Below are positions 1-5,461 of a DNA stretch of 5,461 nucleotides, one piece after another. Positions within the stretch are counted from its first letter, which is position 1; each line of letters begins with the position of its first letter. A model generated the notes under the pieces. It had not been told where the DNA came from and made no database searches. It saw only the letters and a program-made list of their open reading frames with translations. A program made the position numbers and the translations under genes. This stretch comes from Flavobacteriales bacterium (GTDB taxonomy: Bacteria; Bacteroidota; Bacteroidia; Flavobacteriales_D; Sanyastnellaceae), in NCBI GenBank assembly GCA_947460525.1, contig CANHIV010000098.1, positions 1 through 5,461 of the forward strand, written 5' to 3'.

Positions 1-716
1 ATCATTGGTCCTTTTTTCATGACGGGTTGGACAGCTGGTGTTGAAAGAGAGTCTTGTACGGCTATATTGTTTTCTGGTTCCTCAGCAGGTTCTTCTTCAT
101 GCGCATGCCAGATGGTTTCTACAGGCGTAAGGATAAGTTTATCGATGACCGTTCCAGATTTTTCATAAACACCCACAACTTTATATCCGTGATTGTGGGC
201 ATGTTCTTCATCACCTTGTTCCTGGTCGAGACCATGCGTGCTCAAGAAAGTATCTCCCAGTTTTAATCCGGTAGATTGCGCTACTTCTGCACCAATTGTG
301 GCTTCATATTCATCTTGAAACTCAACTCCTTGTTGCAATTTCATGTTGTAGTGCAATGCATAGTTTTGATCGGTCCCCACTATGCGCCACTGCTGGTAAT
401 TGTCACCATACGCGAGCGGGATGGCGGTTTCGATGGTTGGATTTTGGGTAATGATTTTTGCTTCGCCAACCTTGATATTTCCGGTAGGGGCGTCCACATG
501 GTAGACATTGGCCAATATGAGTTGAAGGGGACTTCCCTTTGCTCCCAATACCATATCGATGTCTTGGATATTTTTATTGAATTGTTCGGTGGTTTGCTTC
601 TCCACCAATATCAGCATTGAGATGGCCCCAACCCCAAAGGCCAGAAGTAAAATGCTTAGCGCAGAGTCAAGCCATTGGTGCTTGATATTTTTGATGGCAA
701 GTTTTACAATGTTCAT
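1..716 (-). CDS. FtsX/MacB-like ABC transporter permease, N-terminal part (runs off left edge)
   Basis: The minus-strand frame stays open from the ATG at 716-714 to the window edge, giving 238 residues of an incomplete protein. It opens with a short cytoplasmic N-terminus (MNIVKLAIKNIKHQWLDSAL) and one membrane segment at about residues 18-38. A MacB-core-type extracytoplasmic domain follows, including the block DMVLGAKGSPLQLILANVYH (54-73). This is the usual plan for FtsX/LolC/MacB permeases; the remaining membrane segments would lie beyond the left edge. The start overlaps the stop of the ATPase gene as ATGA (716-713), so the two should be translated together and form one transporter. The extracytoplasmic domain holds two His/acid-rich stretches, GDEEHAHNHG (168-177) and WHAHEEEPAEEPEN (203-216), which could bind a metal ion. 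The substrate cannot be read from sequence. Alternatives are a lipoprotein- or peptide-exporting complex, or a regulator of envelope enzymes. The family call is fairly secure; the precise role is unknown. Confidence 0.85.
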   Translation of the reverse strand, partial: MNIVKLAIKNIKHQWLDSALSILLLAFGVGAISMLILVEKQTTEQFNKNIQDIDMVLGAKGSPLQLILANVYHVDAPTGNIKVGEAKIITQNPTIETAIPLAYGDNYQQWRIVGTDQNYALHYNMKLQQGVEFQDEYEATIGAEVAQSTGLKLGDTFLSTHGLDQEQGDEEHAHNHGYKVVGVYEKSGTVIDKLILTPVETIWHAHEEEPAEEPENNIAVQDSLSTPAVQPVMKKGPM

Positions 717-1339
717 AGCTTAATGGTATAAGGAATGGCTTGATTCCAGCGATGATCATGGGTTACAACTATCAAAGAGGCGTTATTGGTTTGGGTAATG
801 GAGGTCAATAACTCAATTACACTTTCAGCATTTTTATTGTCCAGCGCGCTGGTGGGCTCATCGGCCAATACCCATTTTGGGCCGTGAATAATTGAGCGAA
901 TGATAGAGACGCGTTGTTGCTCACCAATGCTCAATTGATTGATGGGTTTTAGAATTTTGTGGTCGAGGTGTACAATGGACAAAAGTTCTTTTGCTTTGTT
1001 TTCATCTTGGATTTGCCCCGATAACATCAAAGGCATCATCAGGTTTTCCAAAACCGATAACGAAGAGATAAAGGCGGATGATTGAAAAATAATGCCGATA
1101 TTTTTTCCTCTGAATTGGTCCCTTTCTGAAGTGGAAAGCGGGCTCAGGCTTTTGCCATCGAACAACACCTCACCTTGCGAAGGGGTTCTTAAACCCGCTA
1201 GGAGATGGAGAAGAGTGGTTTTTCCGCAACCACTTTCCCCAAGAATAAGGCAGTTTTCTTTATCCTTGAGTTCGAAATCAGGGAAATGGAGCATCTTGCT
1301 TTTGGGGTATTGGTACCCGAGTTGGCTTGTACTTAACAC
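713..1339 (-). CDS. ABC transporter ATP-binding protein (LolD/MacB/FtsE type)
   Basis: A 208-residue stand-alone nucleotide-binding subunit, close to the usual length for LolD-type proteins. All expected motifs are present in order: A-loop aromatic near Y9/Y11, Walker A GESGCGKT (34-41), Q-loop glutamine Q86 in IIFQSS, signature LSIGEQQR (136-143), Walker B VLADEP (157-162) with catalytic E161, D-loop SALD (164-167) and switch histidine H194 in VVTHDH. The signature has Ile where LSGGQ usually has Gly, a tolerated variant. It should hydrolyse ATP at the inner membrane and drive the permease encoded directly downstream. The start is a GTG at 1339-1337. No in-frame ATG lies between it and the upstream stop (TAA, 1351-1349), and the next methionine (M16) would remove the A-loop, so GTG is preferred. 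A TAAATTTG promoter element lies 5 nt upstream of this start. The MacB/LolD subfamily cannot be fixed more closely. Confidence 0.93.
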   Translation of the reverse strand: MLSTSQLGYQYPKSKMLHFPDFELKDKENCLILGESGCGKTTLLHLLAGLRTPSQGEVLFDGKSLSPLSTSERDQFRGKNIGIIFQSSAFISSLSVLENLMMPLMLSGQIQDENKAKELLSIVHLDHKILKPINQLSIGEQQRVSIIRSIIHGPKWVLADEPTSALDNKNAESVIELLTSITQTNNASLIVVTHDHRWNQAIPYTIKL

Positions 1340-1343
1340 ACAA

Positions 1344-1351
1344 CAAATTTA
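1344..1351 (-). promoter_or_regulatory. Candidate -7 promoter element (TAAATTTG) for the ABC transporter operon
   Basis: Read on the minus strand, 1351-1344 is TAAATTTG, an exact match to the Bacteroidota -7 consensus TAnnTTTG. Only four bases (TTGT) separate it from the GTG start, so the transcript would begin on or very near the start codon. No clear TTG -33 element is seen at the normal 17-23 bp spacing, which lowers confidence. Confidence 0.35.
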
Positions 1352-1371
1352 GGCAATACCTGATGGAAAAG

Positions 1372-1403
1372 TTTTGAAATGATGTGAAATGAATTTACCA
1401 TTG
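1372..1403 (+). promoter_or_regulatory. Candidate Bacteroidota promoter for the C1 peptidase-mtgA operon
   Basis: A TTTTG (-33; core TTG at 1374-1376) is followed after 19 bp by TACCATTG (1396-1403), one mismatch from the -7 consensus TAnnTTTG. The 19-bp spacing is standard for this phylum's primary sigma factor. Four bases (CAAG) separate the element from the ATG at 1408, which implies a leaderless or nearly leaderless mRNA. It lies back to back with the promoter candidate for the minus-strand ABC operon. Confidence 0.45.
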
Positions 1404-1407
1404 CAAG

Positions 1408-2538
1408 ATGAAAAAATTGTCTGTACTTTTTTTAATGGGTGCGAGCGTTGCTTTTGCCCAAGTGGATACCAAAACCAGTGGCAAGGAAGAGTTTGTCTTT
1501 TCCGTAATACAGAATAACGCGCATGGCCATGTCGAGGACCAATGTCAGACAGGAACATGTTGGAGTTTTGCAACTGTTTCTTTTTTGGAAGCGGAGGCAA
1601 TGCGAATTAAAAAGACAGAAGTGGATTTATCGGAGATGGTGAATCCGCGTTACATGTACAGCAAGAAAGTAGATTCCTATGTTCGTTTTCAGGGCAAGCA
1701 GCAATTGGGTCCTGGAGGATTGAGTCATGACGTTATTCAAGTGATGCGTGAGTATGGTGTGGTTCCTGAAAGTGCTTTTTCAGGATTTGTAAACGGCGCT
1801 ACAAGTTACAATCACAATGTCTTGGATGCCTATATGGAGAGCATGTCCAAGTTGGTTTTGGATAGAAAATTAAATGAAAGTAATCCAGAATGGAAGGCAG
1901 GTGTAGAAGCCTTGTTGGATACTTACATTGGAAAATTGCCTACTCAATTTGAGTACAATGGGAAAAAGTATACACCTGAAACTTTTAGAAATGAGCTAGG
2001 CTTGAATCCCAATGATTATGTGATGCTTACCTCTTTTAGTCATCATCCTTTCTACAGTTCATTTGTTTTAGAGGTCCCAGACAATTGGTCCAAAGGACAA
2101 TATTACAACTTGCCCATCAGTGAGTTTCAGAATGTTGCTGACCACGCATTAAAAACCGGTTATACGATTGCTTGGGATGCCGATGTGAGTGAGGCAGGAT
2201 TTTCATTCAAAAACAATATTGCATTGTTGCCCCAAACCCCTTTTAAAAAGGAGGAGTTATTTACCCAGAAGCCCAATGAAATTAATGTGACCCAAGAATC
2301 TCGTCAAGCGGATTTTGATTCTTTTTCTACTACGGATGATCATTTGATGCACATTGTGGGAACGAGCAAAGACCAGTGGGGAAATTTGTATTACATTACC
2401 AAGAACTCTTGGGGAGAAAAGAATACCGCCAAAGGATATCAACATGTTTCACAGGCGTATTTTAAAGGAAAGACTGTTTGTATGGTAGTTCACAAGGATG
2501 CGGTACCGTCGGACATTCGTAAAAAGATGGGGATATGA
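1408..2538 (+). CDS. Secreted papain-fold C1 peptidase (bleomycin hydrolase / PepC-like)
   Basis: The 376-residue protein begins with a signal peptide: KK, a hydrophobic core at residues 4-16, and probable cleavage after AFA (A17), so it acts in the periplasm or outside the cell. The papain-fold catalytic set is complete: oxyanion-hole Q45 six residues before nucleophile C51 (QCQTGTCWSFA), H312 in DDHLMHIVG and N333 in TKNSWGE. The long insert between these blocks and the His/Asn context resemble the C1B branch (bleomycin hydrolase, PepC) more than classic papain. It is shorter than cytoplasmic PepC (about 450 residues), and no separate propeptide is evident because the active-site block starts soon after the signal sequence. 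There is no T9SS sorting domain. The start at 1408 is chosen for the signal peptide. The stop overlaps the mtgA start as ATGA (2535-2538), so this is the first gene of a two-gene operon. Substrate and endo- versus aminopeptidase activity are unknown. Confidence 0.88.
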   Translation: MKKLSVLFLMGASVAFAQVDTKTSGKEEFVFSVIQNNAHGHVEDQCQTGTCWSFATVSFLEAEAMRIKKTEVDLSEMVNPRYMYSKKVDSYVRFQGKQQLGPGGLSHDVIQVMREYGVVPESAFSGFVNGATSYNHNVLDAYMESMSKLVLDRKLNESNPEWKAGVEALLDTYIGKLPTQFEYNGKKYTPETFRNELGLNPNDYVMLTSFSHHPFYSSFVLEVPDNWSKGQYYNLPISEFQNVADHALKTGYTIAWDADVSEAGFSFKNNIALLPQTPFKKEELFTQKPNEINVTQESRQADFDSFSTTDDHLMHIVGTSKDQWGNLYYITKNSWGEKNTAKGYQHVSQAYFKGKTVCMVVHKDAVPSDIRKKMGI

Positions 2539-3365
2539 TTCGTAAAATCCTTTTTTGGATTTTAAAAGCCATGGCCGTTTTTTTTGCGGTCACTGTATTT
2601 TGGGTACTGCTGTATCGTTGGGTCAATCCCCCCATTACATGGTTGCACATTTCTGATCAAATTTTTCAGGAGGAATCCTCAACCTACCATTATGAATGGG
2701 TGGATGGCGATGAAATTTCTCGGTACATGAAACTGGCAGTGGTCAGTAGTGAAGACAACAATTTCATGACCCACAATGGGTTTGATTGGGAGGCCATTGA
2801 AAAAGCACGGAAATACAACGAGACGCACAAAAAGAAACGAGGGGCCAGCACCATTTCACAGCAGACGGCAAAGAATGTTTTTTTGTGGCCATCCCGCTCT
2901 TGGGTGAGAAAGGGGTTGGAAGTATATTTTACTTTTTTGATTGAGACTTTTTGGTCCAAGGATAGAATCATGGAGGTGTACTTGAACGTTATCGAAATGG
3001 GGCAATGTACCTATGGTGTTCAGTCAGCGGCCAAGATGTATTTTAACACGACAGCAGATAAATTGACGAGAGAGCAATGCGCTTTGATAGCATCTTGTTT
3101 GCCCAATCCCAAGAAATTTAAATTGTCTCAGCCTTCGCGATACATGAAGAAAAGGCAGCAAGTGATATTGCGCATGATGAGTTGTTTGGGTGAGGATTAT
3201 TTTGAAAGAAATCAGGGAGAAGATCAGCCGCGTGATGAAGAAAAGGAAAAGAAGGTAACCAAGCAATTGGATCAGTTGCTGGACGATCCCAACTTTGCTC
3301 CAGGAACAGCTGACGAAGCAGAAGACAGCCTCCCAAAGACCCCAGAAGTGAGAGATAGTTTGTAG
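2535..3365 (+). CDS. mtgA: Monofunctional biosynthetic peptidoglycan glycosyltransferase (GT51)
   Basis: The protein polymerises lipid II into glycan strands at the outer face of the inner membrane. It has 276 residues, with one N-terminal membrane anchor at about residues 5-27 and a GT51 domain at about 50-223. The GT51 motifs are intact: EDNNFMTHNG (73-82) with catalytic E73, GASTISQQ (103-110), RKGLE (125-129) with the second catalytic E129, and KDRIMEVYLN (142-151). There is no transpeptidase domain, which separates it from class A PBPs. After the domain comes a roughly 53-residue charged, acidic, low-complexity tail (224-276) that is not part of the catalytic fold and is expected to be periplasmic. 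The ATG overlaps the peptidase stop by 4 nt, so expression probably depends on translation of the upstream gene. The assignment is secure; the role of the tail is unknown. Confidence 0.95.
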   Translation: MIRKILFWILKAMAVFFAVTVFWVLLYRWVNPPITWLHISDQIFQEESSTYHYEWVDGDEISRYMKLAVVSSEDNNFMTHNGFDWEAIEKARKYNETHKKKRGASTISQQTAKNVFLWPSRSWVRKGLEVYFTFLIETFWSKDRIMEVYLNVIEMGQCTYGVQSAAKMYFNTTADKLTREQCALIASCLPNPKKFKLSQPSRYMKKRQQVILRMMSCLGEDYFERNQGEDQPRDEEKEKKVTKQLDQLLDDPNFAPGTADEAEDSLPKTPEVRDSL

Positions 3366-3367
3366 TG

Positions 3368-3385
3368 GCTTACAAGCTTGTAAGC
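3368..3385. repeat. 18-bp perfect palindrome just after mtgA
   Basis: GCTTACAAGCTTGTAAGC equals its own reverse complement over all 18 bases and starts three bases after the mtgA stop codon. It has no spacer, which suits a homodimeric DNA-binding protein better than an RNA hairpin, although a 7-bp stem with an AGCT loop is possible. No T-run follows it, so it is not a normal intrinsic terminator. Confidence 0.75.
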
Positions 3386-3392
3386 GAGAAGC

Positions 3393-3433
3393 GGTGAAAT
3401 ATTGTGACGCAGTTTTGTCAAAAATATTTCACC
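3393..3433 (+). promoter_or_regulatory. Long inverted repeat / stem-loop abutting the VWA gene start codon
   Basis: GGTGAAATATT (3393-3403) pairs perfectly with AATATTTCACC (3423-3433). Inside it, TGAC (3405-3408) pairs with GTCA (3417-3420) across a small G/AA bulge, leaving the 8-nt loop GCAGTTTT. The right arm ends on the base before the ATG at 3434. In RNA this would be a 15-pair hairpin blocking the initiation region; in DNA it could be an operator. No U-tract follows, so a terminator is unlikely. The loop region also contains CAGTTTTG (3410-3417), one mismatch from a -7 element, but no matching -33 was found. Confidence 0.65.
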
Positions 3434-4075
3434 ATGAAAACAACACATTATCTATTTATTTTGGACAGAAGCGGGAGCATGTCCAATTGTTGGTCCTCTA
3501 CAATGAGCGCTTTGAATGAGCAAATATTGTCCATTCAAAACACCCAGCAGCGCAATCAAAACGTGCCGATCAAAGCCAATTTGATTACTTTTTCAAATGA
3601 AGTCAACTTTGAGTTTTTAAACGTTCCAGCGGCGCATTTGGAGCCTTTGTCAGCAGAGCGAATTTATCCCAATGGTGGAACGGCGATGTTGGACGGAATA
3701 GGACAAGGCATCGCCCGTATAGAGCACATTATGGAAGAGGGGGATGATGTTGTTTGTGTGATATTGACTGATGGGGAAGAAAACGCTAGTAGAGAGTATA
3801 CCTACGATAAGGTAAGCAAGAAAATAGCGGCATTAAAGGCAACGGAGAAATGGACGTTTGTAATCATGGGTGCGGATTTTGACATTCTTACCATGGCCAG
3901 CAAGTTGAGTATTGATGCAGATAGACAATTTAGGTACAGCAAAGCCCAGACCTCTGAGGTGTTTGCTGAGATGAGCAACACCATGGACAATTATATCATG
4001 GCCAAAAGTGAAGGAACCTTCAGAGATGTCTTTAAATTTGGTAAAGACGGTAAGCGTAAAAAACAAAATGATTAG
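3434..4075 (+). CDS. Cytoplasmic VWA-domain protein with intact MIDAS site
   Basis: A 213-residue single-domain protein. The VWA fold begins at once (MKTTHYLFILDRSGSMS), and the metal-ion-dependent adhesion site is complete: D11, S13 and S15 (DRSGS), T83 (GGTAMLDG) and D113 (LTDGEE). It should bind a divalent cation, usually Mg, and dock a partner through it. There is no signal peptide or membrane segment, so it should be cytoplasmic. The domain fills about residues 1-190 and ends in a basic tail (KFGKDGKRKKQ). The ATG at 3434 is preferred to an in-frame GTG at 3404, because the latter lies inside the hairpin stem and would add ten residues ahead of the natural first strand. Its last 8 nt overlap the next gene, implying translational coupling and probably a physical or functional partnership. 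The domain call is strong; the cellular job is unknown. Confidence 0.9.
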   Translation: MKTTHYLFILDRSGSMSNCWSSTMSALNEQILSIQNTQQRNQNVPIKANLITFSNEVNFEFLNVPAAHLEPLSAERIYPNGGTAMLDGIGQGIARIEHIMEEGDDVVCVILTDGEENASREYTYDKVSKKIAALKATEKWTFVIMGADFDILTMASKLSIDADRQFRYSKAQTSEVFAEMSNTMDNYIMAKSEGTFRDVFKFGKDGKRKKQND

Positions 4076-5276
4076 AGCCCATATCATTCGGACAGCAGAG
4101 GTAGACGAGGATTTGTTTGCCTCTGTTGTTCAATATTTGCAACAGTTTAAAGGCGAGGTAGAATTTATCGCCCATCAGGAAACCTTTGCCATGCCTGAGA
4201 AAAAGGACAAGGTGATCAAGATGGATGATGAGGATTTTGACAAGGCATTTCCGGTGATGTGTGAATACAATCTGCAGATGCCAGAGGCATCCAAGTCATT
4301 TAAAAAAGAATTGGACTTTCCTTCGGTTGGCGCGTATTCATGGGACAAGTTTTTTGCATTAATAGACAAGTTTAGGAAGAAAAAAAAGAATGCCCTTCCA
4401 TCTGATTCAAGGCCTTCTGATGTACGAAAAAGTGAATCGTATCTAGTGAAACCCGAGGATCATGTTTTTATCTTAACCTACCAAGGCAATATTGAAAAAT
4501 GGTTTGTGGGATCTGAAATGCACAATGGAAGAAACCATTTCATTCATCTGTTGTATTGGAATCATTACTTGATGTCAGAGCCCATTTATCCTGTGGCCTA
4601 TCATGTGATGTCCACCATCCTGCGCAATCAGACATTTGGGCATTACAACGAATACATGTCGCTGTTTCATGAGAAAGCCAAGGGGTGTATGATGGACTTG
4701 TGCTTGGATAAGCATGACATCATATTAAAGATGCGAACGGCAGATATTTGTTCTGTTTGCATGGAAGCGATCCAAAACAAAGGAGTAAATCAAGCACTTC
4801 TCAGGCAGGCGTTGCAAATTTTTGATCACGTTCGCGCACAAGTATTGTTCAGAGAAAGATTTGTGCATGTTCCCATTTTTTCCAGCATAAGAATTGATCG
4901 TCGAAATGGAGAGTTGATTTTTCCGGAGATGTCCAATTTGGTGGTGAAGTTGAATCCCTTGGAGCTAACAGTGTACTTGTTTTTTATCCGTCATGAAAGG
5001 GGCATTATTCTCTCCTATTTGCCGGATTATTATGATGAGCTTTTGCAAATTTATCAGGAACTTCAGCCAAGTTTGGATCGTGATGAAGCCGCTCTTAGGA
5101 TAGCCGATTTGACCAATCCGCTCAGCAATTCTATTAGCGAGAAAATTTCTCGCATCAAGTCAAAACTCAAGAATATGCTGGGCGAAGAAATCGCTGCTTC
5201 GTATGTCATTGCAGGCCCTAATGGAGGCCTAAAGAAAATCGGTATCGCTAGGGATTTGGTAGAAGAGATTATTTGA
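4068..5276 (+). CDS. Unrecognised conserved-looking protein with Cys cluster and probable winged-helix C-terminus
   Basis: A 402-residue soluble protein with no signal peptide or membrane segments; I cannot assign it to a named family. Residues 1-105 are acidic to basic mixed sequence, ending in a lysine run (KFRKKKK, 101-107) and a Ser/Pro-rich linker (108-130). The central part (131-235) contains HVFILTYQG, KWFVGSEM, YPVAYHVM, and H201 followed by a C-x4-C-x15-C-x2-C set (C207, C212, C228, C231; CMMDLC and ICSVC), a plausible zinc site. Residues 295-402 start LNPLELTVYLFFIRHERG, continue with a helix SEKISRIKSKLKNML (358-371), then a possible beta-hairpin around AGPNGGLKKIGI, which resembles a winged-helix DNA-binding unit. 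The ATG at 4068, behind an A-rich leader and overlapping the VWA stop by 8 nt, is preferred over an in-frame ATG at 4008 that would overlap the VWA gene by 68 nt. It could be a metal-responsive regulator or a degenerate enzyme. HEKAK at 201-205 is not a zincin HExxH. Confidence 0.85.
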   Translation: MIRAHIIRTAEVDEDLFASVVQYLQQFKGEVEFIAHQETFAMPEKKDKVIKMDDEDFDKAFPVMCEYNLQMPEASKSFKKELDFPSVGAYSWDKFFALIDKFRKKKKNALPSDSRPSDVRKSESYLVKPEDHVFILTYQGNIEKWFVGSEMHNGRNHFIHLLYWNHYLMSEPIYPVAYHVMSTILRNQTFGHYNEYMSLFHEKAKGCMMDLCLDKHDIILKMRTADICSVCMEAIQNKGVNQALLRQALQIFDHVRAQVLFRERFVHVPIFSSIRIDRRNGELIFPEMSNLVVKLNPLELTVYLFFIRHERGIILSYLPDYYDELLQIYQELQPSLDRDEAALRIADLTNPLSNSISEKISRIKSKLKNMLGEEIAASYVIAGPNGGLKKIGIARDLVEEII

Positions 5277-5461
5277 TCACTTTAAAATCATGCCCACCAT
5301 TGGCATTGCGGCATGAAACAAAATAGGCGCCTTCACTCCAATTTTGATGCGCGATAATGAAACGATTTTTTCCATGGTCCACGAACCATTTTTCTTGCAT
5401 CATCATTTGTCCTGAAATGGAGAAAACGGTAATGTCAAATATCTCTGATTGATCACCATCC
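5269..5461 (-). CDS. T9SS cargo protein, C-terminal sorting domain (partial; enters from right edge)
   Basis: Read on the minus strand, the last 64 residues of an incomplete gene end at TAA (5271-5269). The stretch FDITVFSISGQMMMQEKW, then HGKNRFIIAHQNWSEGAYFV and a final FKVIK, follows the plan of the type A T9SS C-terminal domain: a strand with a Gly turn, G-x-N before a hydrophobic strand, W/L-x-x-G-x-Y-F, and a short basic-hydrophobic end. Such proteins cross the outer membrane through the type IX machinery and are released or anchored at the surface. The functional part of the protein lies outside the window, so its activity is unknown. The coding end overlaps the end of the convergent 402-residue gene by 8 nt, leaving no room for a terminator between them. 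Confidence 0.8.
   Translation of the reverse strand, partial: DGDQSEIFDITVFSISGQMMMQEKWFVDHGKNRFIIAHQNWSEGAYFVSCRNANGGHDFKVIK

Noticed and set aside
54..620. Plus-strand open frames of 70 and 114 codons
   Set aside because: They lie opposite the minus-strand permease, whose translation is coherent and family-like. Their own translations show no domain.
2257..2650. Minus-strand open frames across the peptidase end and the mtgA start
   Set aside because: They are shadows of two genes with complete catalytic motifs on the plus strand, and their translations show no recognisable features.
3404..3433. Upstream in-frame GTG adding ten residues to the VWA protein
   Set aside because: It falls inside the stem of the inverted repeat, and VWA proteins of this kind begin directly at the first strand (MKTTHYLFILD).
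3368..3433. Intrinsic terminator for the peptidase-mtgA operon
   Set aside because: Neither inverted repeat is GC-rich or followed by a T-run. The second one runs straight into a start codon.
4008..4067. Upstream in-frame ATG adding 20 residues to the 402-residue protein
   Set aside because: It would overlap the VWA gene by 68 nt. The ATG at 4068 has an A-rich leader and a typical short coupled overlap.
4668..4682. Zincin metallopeptidase motif in the 402-residue protein
   Set aside because: The sequence is HEKAK, lacking the second histidine of HExxH, and the fuller archaemetzincin-type pattern is absent.

Overview
The window looks like chromosome from a member of the Bacteroidota (probably Flavobacteriia or a relative). 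Three things point there. A minus-strand gene entering from the right edge ends in a type IX secretion (T9SS) C-terminal sorting domain, which is essentially confined to this phylum. The divergent intergenic region carries matches to the Bacteroidota promoter consensus (TTG, about 19 bp, TAnnTTTG). Translation starts lack Shine-Dalgarno sequences and sit behind A-rich leaders or at ATGA overlaps. No RNA gene, insertion sequence, CRISPR array or phage gene was seen.

Layout. (1) Positions 1-1339, minus strand: a two-gene ABC transporter operon, a LolD/MacB-type ATPase followed (ATGA overlap) by an FtsX/MacB-type permease that runs off the left edge. The permease has a histidine- and acid-rich extracytoplasmic segment. 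(2) Positions 1340-1407: a 68-nt divergent intergenic region with back-to-back promoter candidates placed so that both transcripts would be leaderless or nearly so. (3) Positions 1408-3365, plus strand: a secreted papain-fold (C1, bleomycin-hydrolase-like) peptidase coupled by an ATGA overlap to a monofunctional peptidoglycan glycosyltransferase, mtgA. (4) Positions 3366-3433: a 68-nt gap filled by two inverted repeats, an 18-bp perfect palindrome and a long stem-loop ending on the base before the next ATG. (5) Positions 3434-5276, plus strand: a cytoplasmic von Willebrand factor A (VWA) protein with a complete MIDAS metal site, overlapping by 8 nt a 402-residue protein of unrecognised family. 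That protein has a C-x4-C-x15-C-x2-C cluster and a probable winged-helix C-terminus. (6) Positions 5269-5461, minus strand: the C-terminal end of a T9SS cargo protein, converging on and overlapping the previous gene by 8 nt.

Functionally, the left operon is an envelope ABC system of the mechanotransmission type. The middle operon is periplasmic and cell-wall enzymology. The best candidate for an undescribed system is the VWA / Cys-cluster / winged-helix pair behind the double inverted repeat: the genes are translationally coupled, the second looks able to bind metal and DNA, and the leader looks suited to regulation. This is inference from sequence reading alone.
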